The notes under the pieces are model-generated. The model did not search any database. It had not been told where the DNA came from and saw only the letters and a list, made by a program, of their open reading frames with translations. Shown piece by piece: positions 40,491 through 40,604 of a DNA stretch of 40,604 nucleotides. Position 1 is the stretch's first letter. Every line of letters begins with the position of its first letter. The stretch is from DATGHS01 sp035307785 (GTDB taxonomy: Bacteria; Planctomycetota; Planctomycetia; Gemmatales; Gemmataceae), in contig DATGHS010000046.1 in assembly GCA_035307785.1 (NCBI GenBank), positions 1 through 40,604 of the forward strand. The letters are read 5' to 3'. A program made the translations under genes and the position numbers.

Positions 40491-40604
40491 CGCTCATTGA
40501 TCTCAAGGTTTTCGTCAAAGTCTCTTCATTCAGTTTATGCATTCGCTCGACGCTTGGCTGTAGCCGCGACCGCACTGCCGGCCGCTGTTTTTCTGCCTAA
40601 TTCC

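Overview
The window looks like a chromosomal segment of a planctomycete (Planctomycetota, possibly a Gemmatales-like lineage; the order is only a guess). The evidence is a DUF1549/DUF1553 cytochrome-like secreted protein, a DUF1573 protein, HEAT-repeat and CAP-domain secreted proteins, an ECF sigma factor beside a giant membrane alpha-2-macroglobulin, high GC content, and short KRKRG-type palindromic repeats that I associate with planctomycete genomes. No rRNA, tRNA, CRISPR array, phage or intact insertion sequence was recognised.

Layout. 1-7.6 kb (+ strand): the 3' part of rsgA, mnmG, a response regulator with an N-terminal excisionase-type HTH, its presumed HDOD-histidine kinase partner, a ComF-like phosphoribosyltransferase and a secreted DUF1573 protein. 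7.7-14 kb (- strand): a small secreted protein, a 400-codon AhpD/carboxymuconolactone-decarboxylase-like gene, an UnbU-like membrane protein, an ASPIC/UnbV FG-GAP protein and a CAP-domain protein. 14.4-15.5 kb: an SH3-like secreted protein, facing the DUF1549/DUF1553 gene across a perfect 36-bp palindrome and a clear terminator. 17.7-25 kb: small conserved proteins, coaD, DUF1805, an SDR, a LarA-like protein, a secreted protein, a Mug-type uracil-DNA glycosylase and a HEAT-repeat protein. 25.4 kb: an antitoxin gene whose toxin survives only as a 3' tail. 25.9-29.8 kb: a TetR-permease-ATPase-adaptor (DevBCA-like) efflux operon. 30-38.3 kb: a secreted regulatory-domain protein, the 2040-residue macroglobulin with an anti-sigma-like N-terminus, and its ECF sigma factor. 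38.5-40.5 kb: a ferritin-like protein, a lipoprotein and a membrane HEAT protein.

The most exciting item is the AhpD-like gene. It is split by one in-frame TGA lying exactly at the second cysteine of the CxxCxxxH active site, giving CHY-TGA-REAH. A hairpin beginning 18 nt after the TGA has its loop 26-30 nt downstream, matching bacterial SECIS rules. I read it as a selenoprotein, transcribed ahead of an UnbU/UnbV pair known from enediyne clusters, here without any polyketide synthase.

The second theme is about two dozen different palindromic elements of roughly 24-115 bp. They sit at most gene junctions, and some have entered coding sequence: a ~32-residue insertion in MnmG, the C-terminal tails of UnbU, the AhpD-like protein and the TetR regulator, and the N-terminus of the ABC ATPase.
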